A DNA stretch of 64,000 nt from Sinonovacula constricta. Its lineage: Eukaryota > Mollusca > Bivalvia > Cardiida > Solecurtidae. The position numbers and the translations under genes were made by a program. The stretch lies in assembly GCA_007844125.1 (NCBI GenBank), contig CM017556.1, positions 84,358,364 to 84,422,363 of the forward strand, in the 5' to 3' direction. The notes beneath the pieces were generated by a model, which saw only the letters and a program-made list of their open reading frames with translations, made no database searches and was not told the origin of the DNA. Below are positions 11,991 to 22,734 of this stretch, piece after piece (the first letter of the stretch is position 1; every line of letters begins with the position of its first letter).

Positions 11991-12510
11991 TTTTGTACAG
12001 AATGGGTAGGTAATTTTTCTCTTTTCATAGTTATCGACAGGTGTAGATTTTTTTTTTTACTTTTCCATAGAAAAATGGGGTATTAATTCAATTCACGGCG
12101 ACTTTGCAAATGTTTAATTATTCGAGGGCATTTCTATCATAACAATCTTATGCCGTTCATGTATGCACCGAGCGGAACAACCCTGACAATTAGGTTTTAT
12201 GACAACTGACACAAGCTGCACGAATTTACAGGTCTCAGAATTTAATCAGATATTGTGGCCGATTCCCTTGTAGAAATCTTTGATTTTACAAATGTTTGTG
12301 GACAGCTTTCATTTGGCACAGGTGTGACATTTTCATTGTGGCATGTTTAACACAAATTGGTTTGTCTTAAACAGCGTGTGTGAAACAAAAGATCATCCAG
12401 CTCCTGTCTGCTATATTTCTTGCCGAGTGTCTAGCAATATGCTTTATATGCCTGCTTCATGTATATATATTGTTTACTAACAACATGCAACATGAGAAGA
12501 GTTTAAAGCG
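11991..12510. other. No gene seen
   Basis: Contains a short hydrophobic open frame leading into the array at 12.5 kb. I see no splice or family evidence. Confidence 0.5.
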
Positions 12511-13625
12511 GTTCATGGGGCGGGAAAAAATCCCTCCCGGACATAATCCCTTCCGTTCATTTAGGTATAGGAGAACAAAATCCCTCCCGGACATAATCCC
12601 TTCCGTTCATTTAGGTATAGGAGAACAAAATCCCTCCCGGACATAATCTCTTCCGTTCATTTTAGCATAGCCGAACAAAATCCCTCCCAGATATATAATC
12701 TTCCGTTAATTTAAGTATAGGAGAACAAAATCCCTCCCGGACATAATCTCTTCCGTTCTTTTAGGTGTAGGAGAACAAAATCCCTCCCGGACATAATCTC
12801 TTCCGTTCATTTAGGTATAGGAGAACAAAATCCTTCCCGGATATAATCTCTTCCGTTCATCAAGGTATAGGAGAACAAAATCCCTCCCTTTCATTTATGT
12901 TGAGGCAAATAGAATCCCTCCCGGAAATAATCTCTTCCATTCATTTAGGTATAGGAGAACAAAATCCCTCCCGGACATAATCTCTTCCGTTCATTTAGGT
13001 ATAGGAGAACAAAATCCCTCCCGGATATAATCTCTTCCGTTCATTTAGGTATAGGAGAACAAAATCCCTCCCGGACATATTCCCTTCCATTCATTTAGGT
13101 ATAGGAGAACAAAATCCCTCCCGGACATATTCCCTTCCATTTATTTAGGTATAGGAGAACACAATCCCACCCGGATATAATCTATTCCGTTCATTTAGGT
13201 ACACAATTTAGAATAACAAAATCCCTCCCGGACATAATCTCTTCCGTTCATTTAGGCATAGGAGAACAAAATCCCTCCCGGATATAATCCCTTCCATTCA
13301 TTTAGGTATAGGAGAACAAAATCCCTCCCGGACATAATCTCTTCCGTTCATTTAGGTATAGGAGAACAAAATCCCTCCCTATTATATATGTTGAGGCAAA
13401 TAAAATCCCTCCCGGACATAATCCCTTCCGTTCATTTAAGTATATGCGGACCCACTCAAACCATCCCCCACCCGGACATAATCCCTTCAAATCATTTACG
13501 TAGGCGGACAAAATCCGTCCCACACATAATCCCTTCCATTTATTTAAGTATAGACAGTCCAAATCCATTTCGAAACAAGACAAAATCCTTTCCGTTCATT
13601 TTAGCTTAGTCGGACAAAATCGGTC
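12511..13625 (+). repeat. 50-bp tandem repeat, about twenty-one units
   Basis: Units of the form GAACAAAATCCCTCCCGGAC plus ATAATCYCTTCCGTTCATTT plus AGGTATAG. The central units are nearly identical and the units from 13380 on are strongly diverged. Local deletions (12890, 13375) share the string ATGTTGAGGCAAATA. Confidence 0.92.
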
Positions 13626-13899
13626 CCCCTTTGCTGTCTTTGTGGTGAGTTAATAATGACGTGTATATGTATGTATATGTGGATCGTATCTTCGGAAAGC
13701 CTTCGTCAATTACAGGAGAGACAAGTGTAAATACAGTACAATGTTTAACAAAATAAATGTGGTTTCTGATTTCCAGCACAATCTCTTACTTTGTGGGACA
13801 TATTATCTTAAAATATTTTTATATGCGGTACAATTCTGACATTTACATTCTCGGAGAAACTCTTGTGCTTGTCGTTGTTTAAGTAATTATTAACTTTAA

Positions 13900-14130
13900 A
13901 TAGAATCATTTCGGTTTTTACTGGAACTTTGTTCTTTAATTTCCAACCTTAACTGGAAGTTTGTTCGAAAATTTCCAACTTTAACTTGAAATTTGTTCAA
14001 TAATTTTCAACTTTAACTTGAAATTTGTTCGATAATTTTCAACTTTAACTGGATATTTGTTCGTTAATTTCCAACTTTAACTGGATATTTGTTCGTTAAT
14101 TTTCAATTTTAACTGGAACTTCATAAATTG
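13900..14130 (+). repeat. 32-bp tandem repeat, about six units
   Basis: Degenerate units with CAACTTTAACTGGAA and TTTGTTCGATAATTTT. Confidence 0.85.
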
Positions 14131-14239
14131 TTCTACATTTTTTTGTGTGAAATATTTATCTTCTAATTATCAATTTCCAAGCGAAAAGTTAATAAGAGTT
14201 TTACTGTATATGTTCTGCATGTTTACATTTTAGGCGCTA

Positions 14240-14650
14240 ATTTATTAAAAGTGCTATCCGCCAGTTGGCACCAAATGTTTTGTTTCTCAAACGACCAAGT
14301 AAATAGTAAATTATTGTTTCCTGGAAAGATCCCGGGAAATGCTGTTTAATGATATCCCATATATACAGACAGACAGACAGACAGACAGAAAGGCAGGCAC
14401 AGACAGACAGGCACAGACAGACAGACAGACGAGCAGGCAAGCAGGCACAGGCGGGCAGGCAGAAAAAAAGACGGACAGGCATGCTGACAGGCAGGCAGGC
14501 AGATATGTTGAGAGATAGGTAGATATGTTAAAAGTGAAGCATTACACCACAATCATCATTATCTTTATAAAAAAACATGTATTTCCTTCCGGAAGTCACG
14601 TTGCACAGTTAGCTATTTTTAAACAACAACAAAAAAACAAACAAAACCAA
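14240..14650 (+). mobile_element. MITE M1 copy interrupted by a CAGA microsatellite
   Basis: AAAAGTGCTATCCGCCAGTTGG starts the element. The family sequence breaks off at CATATATA (14366) and resumes at AAAGTGAAGCATTACACC (14531). The intervening DNA is CAGA/GGCA repeats. The 3' end decays into A-rich CAA repeats near 14640. Confidence 0.75.
14367..14522 (+). repeat. CAGA/CAGG microsatellite inside M1
   Basis: Imperfect four-base repeats that produce cysteine-rich open frames on the minus strand; these are not genes. Confidence 0.9.
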
Positions 14651-15211
14651 ACACAACAACAACAAACGTGTCACTTTATTTTTTATATCAATTTATACGC
14701 ATTTTCATAATTCCAAGTTCAAAAAGGAATCATTATCCTGCTGTTATATTATATTAGTATTAAATATATGATGCAGTTCACATCGGTGGCAAACATAGTT
14801 ATATGACAACTTATAATAATAACTAGTTATAGATTTATGTTATATATTAAATATTATATCTGATAATTTATATCATTTCCAACTAAGCTGGTATTTATAA
14901 TGACGGTGTACATTGTAATGACATTGTAATGCAATATTCTGTTTTGGACATTTCAATCCATTGGGGGACAGCACCTTTAATGATTTTGAGTTACAGCGTG
15001 TTTTTTGTGTGTTTTTCTTCTTTCAACAGGTGCATATATTTTTACTCTTCTACACTAAATTTTTTTTATGTATTGATATTTTTTTCAATTATCAATAATT
15101 TAGTATTGCCACTTCATGTTTTTTGTATTCGTCGGAGGAAAACAACAGCTAAGTTTTTATTTAAAAAGCAGACGAGGTAAAGCGGCGCAACATTTGGAAC
15201 ACTACGGTCAT
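14651..15211. other. No supported gene
   Basis: AT-rich. The frame 14929-15180 (+) is hydrophobic and T-rich with no splice evidence. Confidence 0.5.
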
Positions 15212-15220
15212 TTCAACATA

Positions 15221-15764
15221 CAATCGGAACTCCGGGTAATTCCGTCCTCACGACAATCATCCCGCGAAGGTATCTAGTGCAATGATACTTACAGAAATCA
15301 CGATTGTTTTGTTCGCCGGAAGTCGGAAGAAGAATATATGGCTAAAATGTAGTGTGTACAAAATGTAAACTAGGGCATCGTTTGACAGCTGTGTGTCTGC
15401 TGCGCTGGGTAAATTAAAACTGGTAGATTAAAATTTTTTAAGACGCAACAAATTGAAGTTTTACAGGCATTGTTTGAGGGTAGAGATTCGCTGGCCGTGT
15501 TGCCAGCAGGCTTTGGAAAATGTTTGATATATCAGATACTACCCTATATGTTGGCTGTATGTGTGCGTTTCTGTAGCTCAATGCATCACTGTATTATTAC
15601 TGGATTATGTATAAAAAACAATGTTTATACACTGCAGTGACCAGTCATCGTTGTTTTGACGTCTATCACAAAAGTAGTCCCATTTAGGAAAATAGCCGAG
15701 GTGATCCGACTACCTACATACATTCGAGAAATGATTCTTGAATTACCCGAGGTATTTCTGATTG
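15221..15764 (+). mobile_element. H element B (544 bp) with helicase-like insert
   Basis: Ends CAATCGGAACTCCGGGTAAT and TGAATTACCCGAGGTATTTC plus TGATTG. Flanking 9-mers TTCAACATA (15212-15220) and TTCTACATA (15765-15773) differ at one base. The outer ~200 bp on each side match elements A1 and A2 in reverse orientation, and the middle holds a RecQ-like coding fragment. No transposase is present. Confidence 0.85.
15434..15645 (+). pseudogene. RecQ-like helicase N-terminal fragment in H element B
   Basis: The plus-strand frame through 15445-15560 reads like motif 0 and motif I of a RecQ-family superfamily 2 helicase. A QQIEVLQALFEG stretch comes first, then LAVLPAGFGKCLIYQILP, in which GFGKC replaces the usual Walker A G(F/A/T)GKS/T. 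The Ser/Thr after the lysine is Cys here, so ATP binding would be impaired. An in-frame TAA lies upstream (about 15412) with no ATG between. Motifs Ia to VI are absent; after about 15560 the frame runs into non-helicase sequence. I infer a remnant of a transposon-encoded or captured helicase gene. Confidence 0.65.
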
Positions 15765-15773
15765 TTCTACATA

Positions 15774-16396
15774 TTATTAGAAAATATTATTGATATAATA
15801 TTATTATAAGTTATAGATATTCTAATTAATTTTTAATAAATGTCATCTTCTGTGTTTTACAGAGGAGAAAGAAATTACTCAAGCTGGGTAAGCATCCAAG
15901 GCTAAAAGTGTTCAGTGACTGATTTATGACCTCTCATTTTTTCACTCCAAAAAAAAGAACATATTATAAACCTCAACAAACGTGAAATGTTACGATGTTT
16001 CAAGAGTGTTTTATGAACAACAATATAAATATACCGCTGTTTCTGTTCTTAAGCCATGCATATTTATACGCTCTCTTACACTCTTGGTTCATTACATTTA
16101 CCTTGAAGGTAAAGCGGTGGTTAAAAAAAGAAATATGGATACAGTCTCATTTTTAATTTTAAATATTCAGTGTGCTTTGTTGTTGTTGTTTTGTTTTTTT
16201 TGCAATCGCGTACTTATCTTCCTTGGGTAAAAAGTGCAGGAAATAATTCCGTGGTCGTTATCTGAGACTTTCGTACCAAAACGATATTTACATTAAACAA
16301 CAAGTGAACAATAGACACCAACCTTTACAAACACAAATAACCTGTTATCTTTTTTACATCAAGAATCTTAAAGTTGATGGCCATGAGTCTGCTGCC
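15774..16396. other. No supported gene
   Basis: Short AT-rich frames only (for example 15982-16230), with no recognisable domain. Confidence 0.5.
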
Positions 16397-16455
16397 GGTG
16401 TCACTCGGAACTCCTCGGATAATTCCATCATCGGGAGCAATCATCCGAGACTAAA
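16397..16455 (+). mobile_element. Solo end of an H element
   Basis: CACTCGGAACTCCTCGGATA then ATTCCATCATCGGGAGCAATCATCC, an H-family terminus without its partner end nearby. Confidence 0.6.
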
Positions 16456-16479
16456 AATTATCCGATTGTCGCAGGTGCA

Positions 16480-16760
16480 TGTGATAGTAAAGGGAGATAA
16501 CTCTGCGAAGGAGGATGAGAATGTGGCTAAGGATAACTCTTCGTCGGGATATGTGAGAGAAACGAATAGTAACTCTTCGTAGGAGGATAAGAATCTGACG
16601 AATGATAATTCGGCGTATTAGGATGTGAAAGTAACGAACGATAACTCTGCGCAGGATAATGTGAGAGAGGAGGAGGCTAGGAATGTGATGAAAGATACCT
16701 CCGCGTCAGAGGATGTAAGAGTAACGGACGATAACTCTTCTTTATAAAGCGGCATCTCAG
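16480..16760 (+). repeat. 36-bp tandem repeat with coding-like frame
   Basis: Seven to eight units starting GATAACTCTKCG, with a period of 36 (one unit extended to 54). In one frame it encodes acidic 12-residue repeats (DNS..EDENVAK-like), broken by TAG at about 16580 and 16619 and ending TAA near 16745. It could be a decayed repeat exon or a simple minisatellite whose period happens to be a multiple of three. Confidence 0.75.
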
Positions 16761-16864
16761 GAGGCAGTGGTGCGTAATTGTTTGACCGGGGTTTGTTTAG
16801 TCCTGAACAGGAATTTTCATTATGAATTCTTATTTTATCATTAATAAAGGTAATCGTCGTTCCT

Positions 16865-16961
16865 GAGAGAGAGAGGCAGAGAGAGAGAGACAGAGAGAGA
16901 GAGAGAGACAGACAGACAGAGACAGACAGACAGACAGAGAGAGACAGACAGAGACAGACAT

Positions 16962-17007
<46 letters not shown>

Positions 17008-17059
17008 TAACTAACAGAGAGAGAGACACACAGAAAGAGACAGAGATAGACACACAGAG

Positions 17060-17133
<74 letters not shown>
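16865..17133 (+). repeat. GACA/GA microsatellite
   Basis: GAGA, GACAGACA and a pure GA run at 17067-17132. The minus-strand Cys/Ser/Leu frames (16841-17199) are artefacts. Confidence 0.95.
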
Positions 17134-17136
<3 letters not shown>

Positions 17137-17147
17137 GATAATTTCAG

Positions 17148-17641
17148 TTAAAGGTGGTATCCAACAGTTTCTGCCGAATAGTTTTACCAAGGAAGTCAAT
17201 GTTACACAAAAAGGTCCTGCAAAATGCTGTTCATTGATGCCCTAGATCTGTGTGAACAGTGAAGTATAAATCCCCAGTCGTCATTTCGAACAGGTATTTC
17301 CCATCTGAGCCACGCTGCAGATAGCTTTTTTTAAACGAGGAAAACCACGTGACAACTTACTTTTGAGATCGTATTACATCGTCATCCGGGTAGTCCGCCC
17401 TGACGTCGGTGTCTATTTTTAGCAGAGAACATTATCATACTTGTTTATAGATTTGAAAAGAATGAACATTTGGAGTGATTTTTTTTCGCAATGTGTACTG
17501 TCTTACTAAATAGGTAGCGTTCAATATCGTCTTTACTTAGACTAAAGTATCGGTTCATGCAGAAATTATGCCTAAATACTCAGAAACCATGGTAAAAGTT
17601 TGTTACCTGCATATAATAAACTGTCGGATACCACCTTTAAC
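17148..17641 (+). mobile_element. MITE M1 copy, both ends intact
   Basis: TTAAAGGTGGTATCCAACAG at the left and CTGTCGGATACCACCTTTAA at the right, with TA directly next to AAGG and CCTT on both sides, as expected for a TA target. The interior keeps CCACGTGAC, CTGACGTCGGTGTC and CTATTTTTAGCAG. This is one of the best copies for defining the family. Confidence 0.92.
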
Positions 17642-17946
17642 GTTTACGACTTACAATTTTGGACTTTCTTAAAATCGTTCTTCATGTATTTTTGGTATCT
17701 TTTCACGATGAAATCCACTATGTAAACAGATCAGTTAAAAGCGTAACTCCTTGGACAGTTTATTTAAACACTGGTCGACGTATTCCGATCAAGTCAAGTT
17801 TAATGAATATTTATGAAACTTAACGTTTGCACGGATGGTGTAATAATTATGTGCAATCCAATTATACCAAATGCCTCAGGTTCTTTTATCTTTTTTTTCT
17901 TAGAGTTTTTAGATTTTTTTTCTCGATTTTTATTTCATTCTGTGAA

Positions 17947-18280
17947 CCTGACCTGGGGGCGCTATTGGTTAAACATCGGCTCCAGGTACGAGAGGCCCTG
18001 GGTTCGATCCCGGGCTGCGACATGCCAAAGTCGTTAAAATGGTAGTAGCTCTACATTATATATACTAATAGCTCCATTGCTAACGCTCAAGCAAATATAA
18101 GGGTAGTTCCTCGACTATTTGGCCCGGTGTCAGAATAATGTGACTTGGGGTGCTATCATTCCAGGTGTTTATGGCATGCTATACACAGTGAAAGCAGCCC
18201 TATATCTGCTTCAGGTGGACACCGTCTCCAGATAACTGAAATACTGCTGGTGCGAAGATAAACCCAGTAAACAATCAAAC
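17947..18280 (+). mobile_element. SINE family A
   Basis: A diverged head with GGGTTCGATCCCGG as B box. The core resembles the other copies (CTAACGCTCAAGCAAATATA), and the element ends AACCCAGTAAACAATCAAAC. Confidence 0.85.
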
Positions 18281-18900
18281 ATATATTCTGTGACTTTTAA
18301 GAGTTATTAAAATGAAGGCAAACTGATGGACATAACCTTTAACTGCAGCACACACACAGAGATTTGTTCACAGCTTAGCCGAAGTGTATTAAACAACGAC
18401 ACATATTATGATTAAAATAAATGCAAGTGGTTGAACACTTTATCTTGAGTATACGCTAAGTAAATATTATATTTGTCGTGTATTTTTTATATTTTTATTT
18501 TCTGAGCAAAAATTTCAAATATAATAAGATTAACATTTGTCATAAATAAAGTAAGTATATCATAATATTATCATCACAAGGGTTTATTTACCATGCATGA
18601 GCAAGTATATAATTTCATAACATTATTTGTAAGTAAATTCGATTAATGCATTTCCATATATTTTAACGTCCGAATATATATCCAGTTTTATTTCTAATCA
18701 TTTTACGACATGTTGTAGTCTGTTTCGATCTACGAATCGTGTGGGATAGTACAAAGACGATACCGATATTATAACGACACATTATAAACCAAATCATAAC
18801 TCCAAAACAACAATTAATGACCAATCACAGTCCACGACGCAATTTTCTTTGACTCGACCAATCACATAACGCGATACTTTTCTGCTTTGTTTTTTTGTTT
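18281..18900. other. No gene seen
   Basis: AT-rich, with no exon signals that I can join. Confidence 0.5.
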
Positions 18901-18904
18901 TTGA

Positions 18905-19125
18905 CATAATTACAGCGACCATTTATGATCATCTTAGGAACGTCCAGCCTTTTGGTGGAGGAAGACCCCAGAAACATGTCTGGGTAGAACCACCGGGGCA
19001 CAGGAGGAAGAACTTCTCACATCAACGGGAATGAACCGAAACGCGGTGAAAGGCTAAGCAGTCAGAGGAGTTACAAATCGGCGACTCTACTACTACGCCA
19101 CGGGCGCTCCCTACGTTTTTGCACT
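18905..19125 (-). mobile_element. SINE family C
   Basis: On the minus strand the head has GGGAGCGCCCGTGGCGTAG and the body CTCCTCTGACTGCTTAGCC. The tail contains TACCCAGACATGTTTCTGG and CTTCCTCCACCAAAAGGC, ending towards TGGTCGCTGTAATTA. Confidence 0.75.
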
Positions 19126-19299
19126 TGGCCATTTGCTTGTATATGACAACTCCAAAAAAGTTATTTTTATCGTGAAATGCTCAATATGTTCTGCTGTATT
19201 TAGTGCGGAACTGATGCATAAAGACATATATTATTTTTATTTTAAGTTAAAGTTATATAGCTTTTAATGTCCTTTTATTCAAGATATTAAATAAATATG

Positions 19300-19700
19300 A
19301 TGTAGATTTAAGATAAAAATAGATATCGACGTTAGAGATGATTATACACTGATGACAATTTAACGTGATCTCAAAAGCAAGTGGTAACCTGGTTTTAAAA
19401 TAGCTAAAAATCGGGTCACGTGGCATGGATAGGAAATACTTTTTATAATGACAACTGAGAATGTCTGCTTTGCTTTTCACGTGGATGTAGGGCACCAATA
19501 AACAACATTTATCAAGATCGTGTCAGGTCACAATGACATTTTTGTTGAATGAGAGAGAAAATTGATAGGCTACCACTTTTAAAATCAAATTTATAATTGG
19601 TACGAGATATGCTCATAATATTCTAAATATCGCTTAACCAAATATACAGAATGCAAATCCTGAACCAAACATCACTGTTCATTTGAAAAGTCTGATAAGG
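19300..19700 (-). mobile_element. MITE M1, eroded minus-strand copy
   Basis: Between 19309 and 19460 the minus strand shows the M1 core in order: GGTCACGTGGC-type E-box region, AACGTGATCTC, ATCGACGTTAG and CTATTTTTATC. Weaker M1 similarity continues to about 19700. No intact TIR was found. Confidence 0.65.
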
Positions 19701-19986
19701 CGGAGAAAGAAACATTGTCGAATAGGCTCCATGATATTTAACGCCTACATCAATAAAGAAACTGTTAGAAAATTGTGGATCTTACACACGTTATGCATTA
19801 AACACTTCAATTTTTGTCAAATTTGACCCCTGACCTGTTGCGGGTGGGGATGTGGGTGGGCGGGGGTGTAGTTAACTCGATTCGGCTCTATCGACATGTC
19901 AATAAGAGCTCTTTGGAACAGATTGAAAACAATGCATGTATTTCAAACACAGAGATTGCATTTCGACAAGTCGTTCTAGGTATCGC

Positions 19987-22536
19987 TTACGTTCGTGTTT
20001 TGCTGTCCTGGAGTGTTATGTTTGAAAGTTTTGGCGTTGTTTGCGTGTGTGCACCTTTCATCTTCTTGTTGTGTTTGTCTTTCAGTTTTTGTTCTCCACT
20101 GCTCTTAAGTGTTTTTCTTTCCTTAAGCTCTTTCATGATGGTATAAAACTTATGTGCCTCGAACTCTTCTTTCATGACGTCATCAAATCGACGAACGCGG
20201 TAGGTTGAGTCATCTATCTTTAAACCGGATATTATCAACAGATCACAAACAGACTCTTCGGAAAATCGTAAGATCCACTGACATTTTGCATCTGAGTCTT
20301 GCAAATGAACAGATATTGGGTCAAACTGTAGGTTTACAAGTTTTGAATTGGTTTGTTTTTCAATAATTTCCTTAAGACGCTCGTGAGTGATAGAGCTGTC
20401 CTTTATTTGTACACAAACTGCTTTCCTGTCTGATGGCGGAAGTAAAGCGCGCATGCGTATGCTATCAATCTTCTTCTTCCGCCATGTTTTGTAGTCTTGT
20501 GATGCGCTAATTTGCTCAAGCCACATCTGCCTCTTGTCAATAGGCCTGCTCTCATGGTCGTTTCTGTGTAAATGAGAAATGCAAATAACACGTTAGTATA
20601 AGTGATGCAGTAAGACACCAATCCAAAGGTATGAACACAGATACGAAAACCAAAGAAAAACCTAAGAACAGCCCGACATGTGTTTTCCGTTCATAGCTGA
20701 TTGCCGTAAAGGTTTCATCAAATCGTGGAGAGAAGAAAACTCAGAACCCCACCCACCCCCACCTGATTGGTGTTAAGATTTTGTTAGAACATGAAAAGGA
20801 AAAACTCATGAATAAAATTAACAATAATAGCTCCAACTCTATATTGTAAATTGTAGGGGCTTCATTCTTATTTCTTATGTTTGTAACTAAACCGCACATG
20901 TTTATAGAGCTATATTTAAATACTCACTGTTATTATTGTAGACAAATATTGACGTAACATATGGGGGTTGATTTAAAAACAAGTTTGATCTACACAATTT
21001 AATTGTTAAAAGTCAGAGCACACTTACTCGTCCGTTTGCTGGGACATCTGTACTGCGGCGTGTTTAACGTCTCTAGTGCGGCTCCATTGGTCGAAGTCTT
21101 GGGACTCCCAGTTTTGTCCCTGGTTTTGGAGGTCTCCATTTATTGGGTCTCGTCCACTCATCTCCCGAGTCACTTTGCCACCGATCTGCGCAAGTTTCTG
21201 AAACATCTCAGCTTCAACCGCTCCGTTGTTGTTCAAATGCTTGCCTTTGAGGCCCTCTGCAGCGTTAACAGAGGCATCTTTGTTGAGAACGAGTTCAGTT
21301 TGATTGGTGCCAGTCTTGCCCGATGTTTGTTGGCAGCTTGAAGAGTCTGTTTCCATACAGGCATCTGTGTCTTTGTCGCGTTTTGTGTCCATTGACTGGC
21401 CAGTATGTGTCCACTGCGCATGCGTCAAGTATTGGATGTCAGGGGGATTCTTTTCCGGGTCATCTGACTGTTTCTCATATTGCGTCATCTCCATAATGTC
21501 ATCAAAGAATGTGTATCTATCCACAGGCTGATAAGATTCGGAAGGAATTGCCAACTTTCTGGCATCTCGTTGGTCCCATACATGTTTTTCTTGAAGTTTT
21601 GCTTGAAAATATCGAAATTCTGTTTGATTGTCAGATTTATTGTGTACAACCGGTTTATACTGCCCAGGTACTGATGTATCAGCTTGAAGAATGACAAAGC
21701 AACCAGGCTTTGAAGAAGATTGGACGATCCGAAAATCTCCAGCGTCGTAGCCTTCATGCGGAACTAGTTGGTACTCGCCAACTTCATTGGCTGCGGTTGG
21801 TGCCAGTCGGAAAGACCCGGCTTCTTCGGCAGAGCATTGTACTAGACGATATAGGCCAGTGTCATCAATATTAAAACCATCATCATTGCGAATGAGTTTA
21901 AAATATGACGCATCTTGCTTGTCGGCTTTCGTAAGGACAACTTTATCAGCGTCATTTGTACTCGGATTACATTTTACAAACTTTTTGATCCTTTTCGTTG
22001 TCATTCGATTACTTCTTTTCACCTCGTCCACCACTGCCTCGTCTGAAAGTTGATAGAAGTCAACAAAATGACTATTCCTCTGGCTTAGAACCACATGCCT
22101 CTCCCTTTCTTTGCTAAGCGGCAGACCAGTCAAAGACCATGCTCTTCGCTGTGTAGACCGGTCCATATGCGGATATTCGTGAATCTGCCATTTAAAAGAA
22201 TGGGAATCGTAGTCGTAGGCAAGTCTTCCGTGAATCCCGCTGATTTTCAGGACGCCTGTCAAAGAGGAGAAGTCCATCTTGGGGTAGTTATTGTTTGGAT
22301 GAACTGTTCTGGCTGTGAGAGCTCTGGTGTCGATATCCGGCAAGTTGGACCTCGGCCTCTGGTCCGCAGTGCGTCGGTTCGAGTCTCTATCATGCAGGCA
22401 TCCCGGGCCAATGATGGTCTGCGGTGCCAACAGGCGCTCAGAAAGCTCTGGCTGCCAGAAACGACGACCGAACACCAATTGTGAAGCTCCATCTGGACTG
22501 GCTTTCAATAAAAGGGCCTGGCTAGAAGTCGGCATT
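19987..22536 (-). CDS. Uncharacterised protein with ~13-residue repeats and C-terminal RRM-like domain (2 exons seen)
   Basis: Exon 22536-21028 opens just after the acceptor-like TGATTTTTCAG, with ATG at 22535. It ends at a GTAAGT donor (21027-21022) in phase 2. The next exon, 20563-19987, follows an acceptor reading TTTACACAG. Joining GA to A restores Glu503 and removes the TAA just inside the intron, giving 694 residues. Residues 208-298 hold seven units of the type (D/E)xGx(F/Y)(R/K/Q)L(V/I) every 12-14 residues, probably beta strands with turns. Residues 360-500 are polar and low-complexity. Residues 550-635 have a beta-alpha-beta-beta-alpha-beta pattern (AVCVQIKD, a helix at 562-575, CQWILRFS, a helix at 605-615, TYRVRRF) that resembles an RRM, and the end is lysine-rich. 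I do not recognise the family. An upstream exon is likely, because the acceptor lies one base before the ATG, so the true N-terminus is uncertain. Confidence 0.72.
20564..21027 (-). other. Phase-2 intron of the uncharacterised gene (464 nt)
   Basis: Donor GTAAGT at 21027-21022 and acceptor CACAG ending at 20564. Splicing removes a stop codon that begins within the donor region and joins two open frames in the same phase, which is the main evidence that they form one gene. Confidence 0.75.
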
Positions 22537-22619
22537 CTGAAAAATCAAGATGTTTGTCAATACAACATTTAGTGGACTAGTAATAGTACTGCATGAACCT
22601 CTTTTGTGAATTATAATAA

Positions 22620-22695
22620 AATAATGCTGCTGCTGCTGCTGATGATGATAATAATAATAATAATGATAATAATAATAATGTTATCATTATTACAT
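22620..22695 (+). repeat. GCT and AAT microsatellites
   Basis: CTGCTGCTGCTGCTG, GATGATGATAATAATAATAA and related trinucleotide runs, upstream of the gene at 22.5 kb. Confidence 0.9.
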
Positions 22696-22734
22696 AATAT
22701 TATTATATAACAGGACCTTTTTTATTCGAATATC

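Noticed and set aside
16841..17199. Cys/Ser/Leu-rich ORFs resembling small secreted peptides (also 14237-14552 and 27485-27719)
   Set aside because: Translations of GACA/GA simple repeats.
21787..22484. Plus-strand ORFs over the gene at 19987-22536
   Set aside because: They overlap the splice-supported minus-strand exon and have no independent evidence.
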